Origin: Selaginella tamariscina
Lineage: Eukaryota; Streptophyta; Lycopodiopsida; Selaginellales; Selaginellaceae
Assembly (NCBI GenBank): GCA_003024785.1
Contig: PUQB01000910.1
Coordinates: forward strand, 1-64,000
Length of the DNA: 64,000 bases
Reading direction: 5' to 3'
The notes under the pieces were generated by a model. That model saw nothing but the letters and a program-made list of their open reading frames with translations. It did not search any database and was not told the DNA's origin. The position numbers and the translations under genes were made by a program. Below, one piece after another: positions 59,843 through 64,000 of the stretch (the first letter of the stretch is position 1; every line of letters begins with the position of its first letter).

Positions 59843-62800
59843 TTATGAGGAGTATGGATAGTGAAAATTCTTATGCCAGAATTAAATATGTTTTTAAAAA
59901 TGGTATATTAAGTTTTCATATGTTATATAAAGGAGTTGCAAGTATTTTTATTAAAGAATAATTTCTTAATAGAAATATATGTGAGTGTTAAAATTCCTAT
60001 CTTTTAAATCATAAGAACATTTTTAAAGGGATTTAGATTTACATGCCTCCAATAAATAATAAGGTTTTGTTAAGAAAAATGTTGAAATGATCTTGTTCAA
60101 ATGAAAAAAAAAAATTAAAATTAAAACAAAACCATTTAAAGAGTCTCTTACATGAAAGAAAAGTATTAAATAATACATTTTTTAAGAATGTAATTAGAAT
60201 ATGAAGTAAGAATGATAAGAATTTTTCGAGTAGCTTAGTTAACTTAATTATGGCGACAGAAATAATTATGACGTATTCATATATCGTGTTTACCTGCTGA
60301 GTCTAGCATGGCCCTGGATGTGGCTAGATGCAACAAACCGATTCTAACATTACTTACAACCGGTGGCTACATGGTTTGTCTGTATTATTCGGTGTGGGCT
60401 AATAGAATACGGCCCCTTTATTCCCAATATTATTTAGGAGGGATTTAGGACACCGTGTGGTATGACATGAGAAAAATTTAATGATATAAATTAAAAAAAC
60501 ATCAAATCCTTATTGAAAATTAAAAAATTAAAACGTAATGGCCCTTAGGGTTAATGCATTTCTGAATTAATATATATTTTTTATTTAAATGCATTTATGA
60601 ATGGGTTTTTAGTGTATGTTATATATAAGAAACCCCTGGGAATTAAGGTAAATGTGAATTTTCCTTTTATTTTTTATACACGTCCTAAAGGGGGGGCCGT
60701 GTTCTGCGAGTGTCCCATGCATATATATATATACGAGTCCAATTCCATGGTGAATACAGGGCACATACATTCATACAGTTATGTCTGCTTCTACGCTGCA
60801 ATATATAATATAAACCTGACAACAAGGAGCGTATTTTAGATATATTTGTGTGCACTCGCTATGAGATATACGTGTATATATATCGTATGTATTTTTGGAA
60901 TCAAAATACATTTACTTAATATATATCCAAATGTCATGTGCGCGTTATATCTGTATCTATCGACACACACAAACACCATTGCCGTTAAATATATTCAGCG
61001 TGTATACCCGAATAAATGTCTTTGATTAAATTGAACTACACTTAGTGTTGCATGTGTTGTATATAAAGTCGAGATTAAGAAGGTTTAGCTAATAAGCAAA
61101 AAATAACAAGTATTTTTTATAGTATGTTAGAACAAAGTATATAGTTTATTATGTAAGCATTCATTGAATTGTTTATATTTTGACATTTTATCTCTGAATA
61201 AATATTGAAACCTAGAAGTAAAAGTCATCTCAAACAACCTTTCTTGAAGTTGTAATAATTTGATTAAGTAAATATACATATTCAAAAAATATGTTAAATT
61301 TGCTTTAGAATATGCTTAAAATATGTTAATCAGATTTGGTTTTTGGGACTCTCGACGAATGGCTAAGATTGAATCTCTTCGATATAATAAGCATATTCAG
61401 AAATTACACGATTTTAAGAGTCCAACTTAGAAATAAACTCACTAAAGTTATATTAATAATTATATACTTTTAATTAGCTAGATATTGTGTATATTTTCTG
61501 TGCTCTAATTTATTAATATATCAGCTGTTATTCTTAATTTAGTTATAAAATGTGTATAAAAAGTATAGAAATATTAATATTTCATAATGCATAAATAGAG
61601 CACTGTATAGAAACCATATGCGTTTTAAAACATATATAAATAATTAATAATTTTAAATAATAAGAAATTTTAATTTATAATGTATATATTTAATATATAT
61701 GTTCTTATAAATAATACTTTAATATCTTAATATATAGCTTATTAACAAAGCATAAATTTATTTATATTTATAATGTAAGTGTGAAAGATAAGCAATATAA
61801 ATGCAACTAATAAAGACAAAATATAGGGAAAAGTATACATCAAGGATGTCAAGTATTTAGAAGTTATTAAAAGATATAAAATACAATAATAAAAATTGAA
61901 CATTAAATATTTTAATTATTTAGAGATTTTAAATAGTAAATTATGTTATATTGAGTGTAAATATGTTTATTAAATAAATAATTCTGATGGGATTGCATAC
62001 ATAAAGATATTTTTTAAAATCACATTTAGATGGGGAGTTGTTATTAACTAGAAAAATGAACTTTTAACTTTAATATGATTTATAAGTTATATAATAATTT
62101 AATAATGATCATTTTGTCACAAATTTGAAAAAGATTTATCACAAAAGTGGTTAACAAAAATAATGTGATAATAAAATTGATTAATTGAAGTTTGTGTTAT
62201 TTTTTAATTTCAATACATAATCTTAAAAATTAATAAAAAAAATTTGTAATATTTTAGAATAAACTATACATTTCAACGTGTATGAAATCTCATGGGGGTT
62301 ATTTATTTAACAAAGATGTTAAATGTTTTAACTATTCAAATATTGTAATATTTATTGAATTATGTCAAGGCTGTCAAATATTTAAAAGTAATTAGAAAAA
62401 TAAACTTTTAGACTTTAAAATGAGAACAGTAATAATTTATAATATTATTAATGAAGTATAAGAATTTAATAATTATCACTTTTTAAAAATAAAATGTCAT
62501 TACAATTGAAAAAGCACTGAATTATTTATAAATTACAGTCGAACTTGGTAAGATTGAAAACCATAAAGTTTTTAAAGATGGTATATACAAATTTTCTTTA
62601 CTTTGTTTTTATTACGGTAGTGTTGGTCGATTTAATTATTTATTTAAGATTACATCGCTGTTTATCTTTTATTTGTAAATTAGATGTGAGTCTCTCTCTT
62701 TCTTATCTTTTTTAATGTACTAATTATAAATAAGTTTAATGTAGTGGTGAATGTTATTGACAAATATGTTACATACCTAGTTAAAACGAATATTGTACAA

Positions 62801-64000
62801 TTTATTTTCTTTGTAATGTTTATAATGACTTTGTACGTTATTATTTAAATTTAATCTTATTCTTAAAAATTTCATTGTTAAGAAGCTTTCTCTCATTATA
62901 TAAAAATAATACATATTTACATTTTACAATTGTGATTTTAATAACATTTATTAACAATTACATATTTATTAATATTATTAATATTTATTATTGACATCTA
63001 TATTATTAAGAAAATATAACTAATTTCATAAGTTGTATGAATTATTCTTTTTTTGTTTTACACAATGAAACTATATTTTTTACAGTTTCAAAATTATTTC
63101 GTTTCACTGCTTTTTTTATCATTATCACAATCACCAACCTTGCTACTTTAGATAAGATATAAATAAAATATTACAGAAGGAACTGTTACTTTAAAAGGTC
63201 AATAATAATTTTTTTCCGAAATAATTACACATGTTATACTAATTCTGATTCAACAAAAAAATTAAAATTAATATAACATGCGTAATTATCTCGAAAAAAA
63301 AATCATTATTAATCTTTTAAGATATCGAATTCCCTCACAATATAACATTTAAAGCAGCAGAGTCTTAATAAGTTGCATTGACAATAATAAAAAGAGAATA
63401 AGACAAAATAACTTTAAAACTATATTTAAAAAATATAATCTCACTGCACAAAACAAGGAAAAAACAAATTATAATTAACAAAACCAATCATCTTTCCCAA
63501 ACAATTGACAATAAATATTAATAACATTAATAACTATATAATTAGTTGTTAATAGATATTATCAAAATTATAATTGTAAAATACAAATATATATTATTTT
63601 ATATAATAAAAGAGAGTTACTTATTAATAAAACTTTCAAGAACATAATTAATTCTTTGCACGATTTATATGATAGCATACAAAATCATCATAAACATTAC
63701 AAAAAAAAAAAAAAAAAAAACTGTACAATATTCATATCAATTAATAAACTGTACAATTTTTATATTAACTAAACATGTAATATATTTCATTAATAACATG
63801 CACTTCTACATTAAATTTATTCATAATTAATACATTAAGAGAAATATAAAAAAAACTCATATCTAACTTATAAATAAAAAATAAATAGCAATTTAATCTT
63901 AAATAAATAATTAAATCGACAAATACGACTGTGATCAAAATAAAACAGAAAAAACTCACATAAACCAGCTCTAAGAACTGCACAGTTTTCAATTTTACCA
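59838..64000. mobile_element. Third foldback copy, diverged and cut by the window end
   Basis: It follows the same order as 53160-57250 but with many substitutions, mainly in 61800-64000. The microsatellite between GTCTGTATTATT and GTCCAATTCCATGG is replaced by about 330 bp of unrelated sequence (60390-60720). The last bases correspond to the third captured exon on the - strand (GKIENCAVLRAG). It is an older duplicate than copies 1 and 2. Confidence 0.75.

Overview
The window looks like nuclear DNA of a streptophyte plant. The evidence is a plant-type ceramide kinase (ACD5-like) with many small introns, fragments of a pentatricopeptide-repeat (PPR) gene and of a 12-oxophytodienoate-reductase-like gene, an F-box/LRR gene, Ty1/copia and Ty3/gypsy chromovirus sequences, and interstitial TTTAGGG telomere-type tracts. 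The base composition is very A+T-rich with abundant TG/CA and AG/CT microsatellites. DUF7869-type proteins and 54-61 bp introns hint at a bryophyte, fern or charophyte rather than a flowering plant, but I cannot name a species.

Layout. (1) 127-2405: the 3' part of a ceramide kinase gene on the + strand. (2) 3267-18021: a candidate giant mobile element of about 14.8 kb with short terminal inverted repeats. On the - strand it carries a DUF7869 gene with an En/Spm-like N-terminal module. On the + strand it carries a ParB-like/DNA-methylase-like gene followed by an FCP1-type phosphatase-like gene. Between the divergent genes lie a telomere-like and microsatellite core and two large arrays, about 45 copies in all, of the 18-bp palindrome GGCGGGATTAATCCCGCC spaced about 43 bp apart. 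ParB proteins classically bind clustered palindromic parS sites, so a ParB-domain gene beside such arrays is the most interesting feature of the window. (3) 18022-24740: a decayed second copy with the same gene order, a few palindromes, and nested gypsy/LTR remnants. (4) 24860-30080: mostly A+T-rich non-coding DNA with a foldback element, a hairpin, a 346-bp MITE with about 54-bp inverted repeats and an 8-bp target duplication, and two tRNA-like relics.

(5) 30836-59818: two tandem copies of a segment of about 12 kb. It carries an F-box/LRR gene (truncated in copy 2), OPR-like exons, a PPR gene, and a 5.6-kb foldback with captured exons of an unrecognised gene. Copy 2 was later hit by a 4.55-kb Ty1/copia element flanked by the 5-bp duplication CATAT; copy 1 preserves the empty site. 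(6) 59838-64000: a third, much more diverged copy of the foldback, cut by the window end.

Most protein-coding segments contain frameshifts, even ones as young as the copia element whose LTRs differ at one visible position. Either decay is general here or the assembly carries indel errors. All identities are by-eye readings without database searches.
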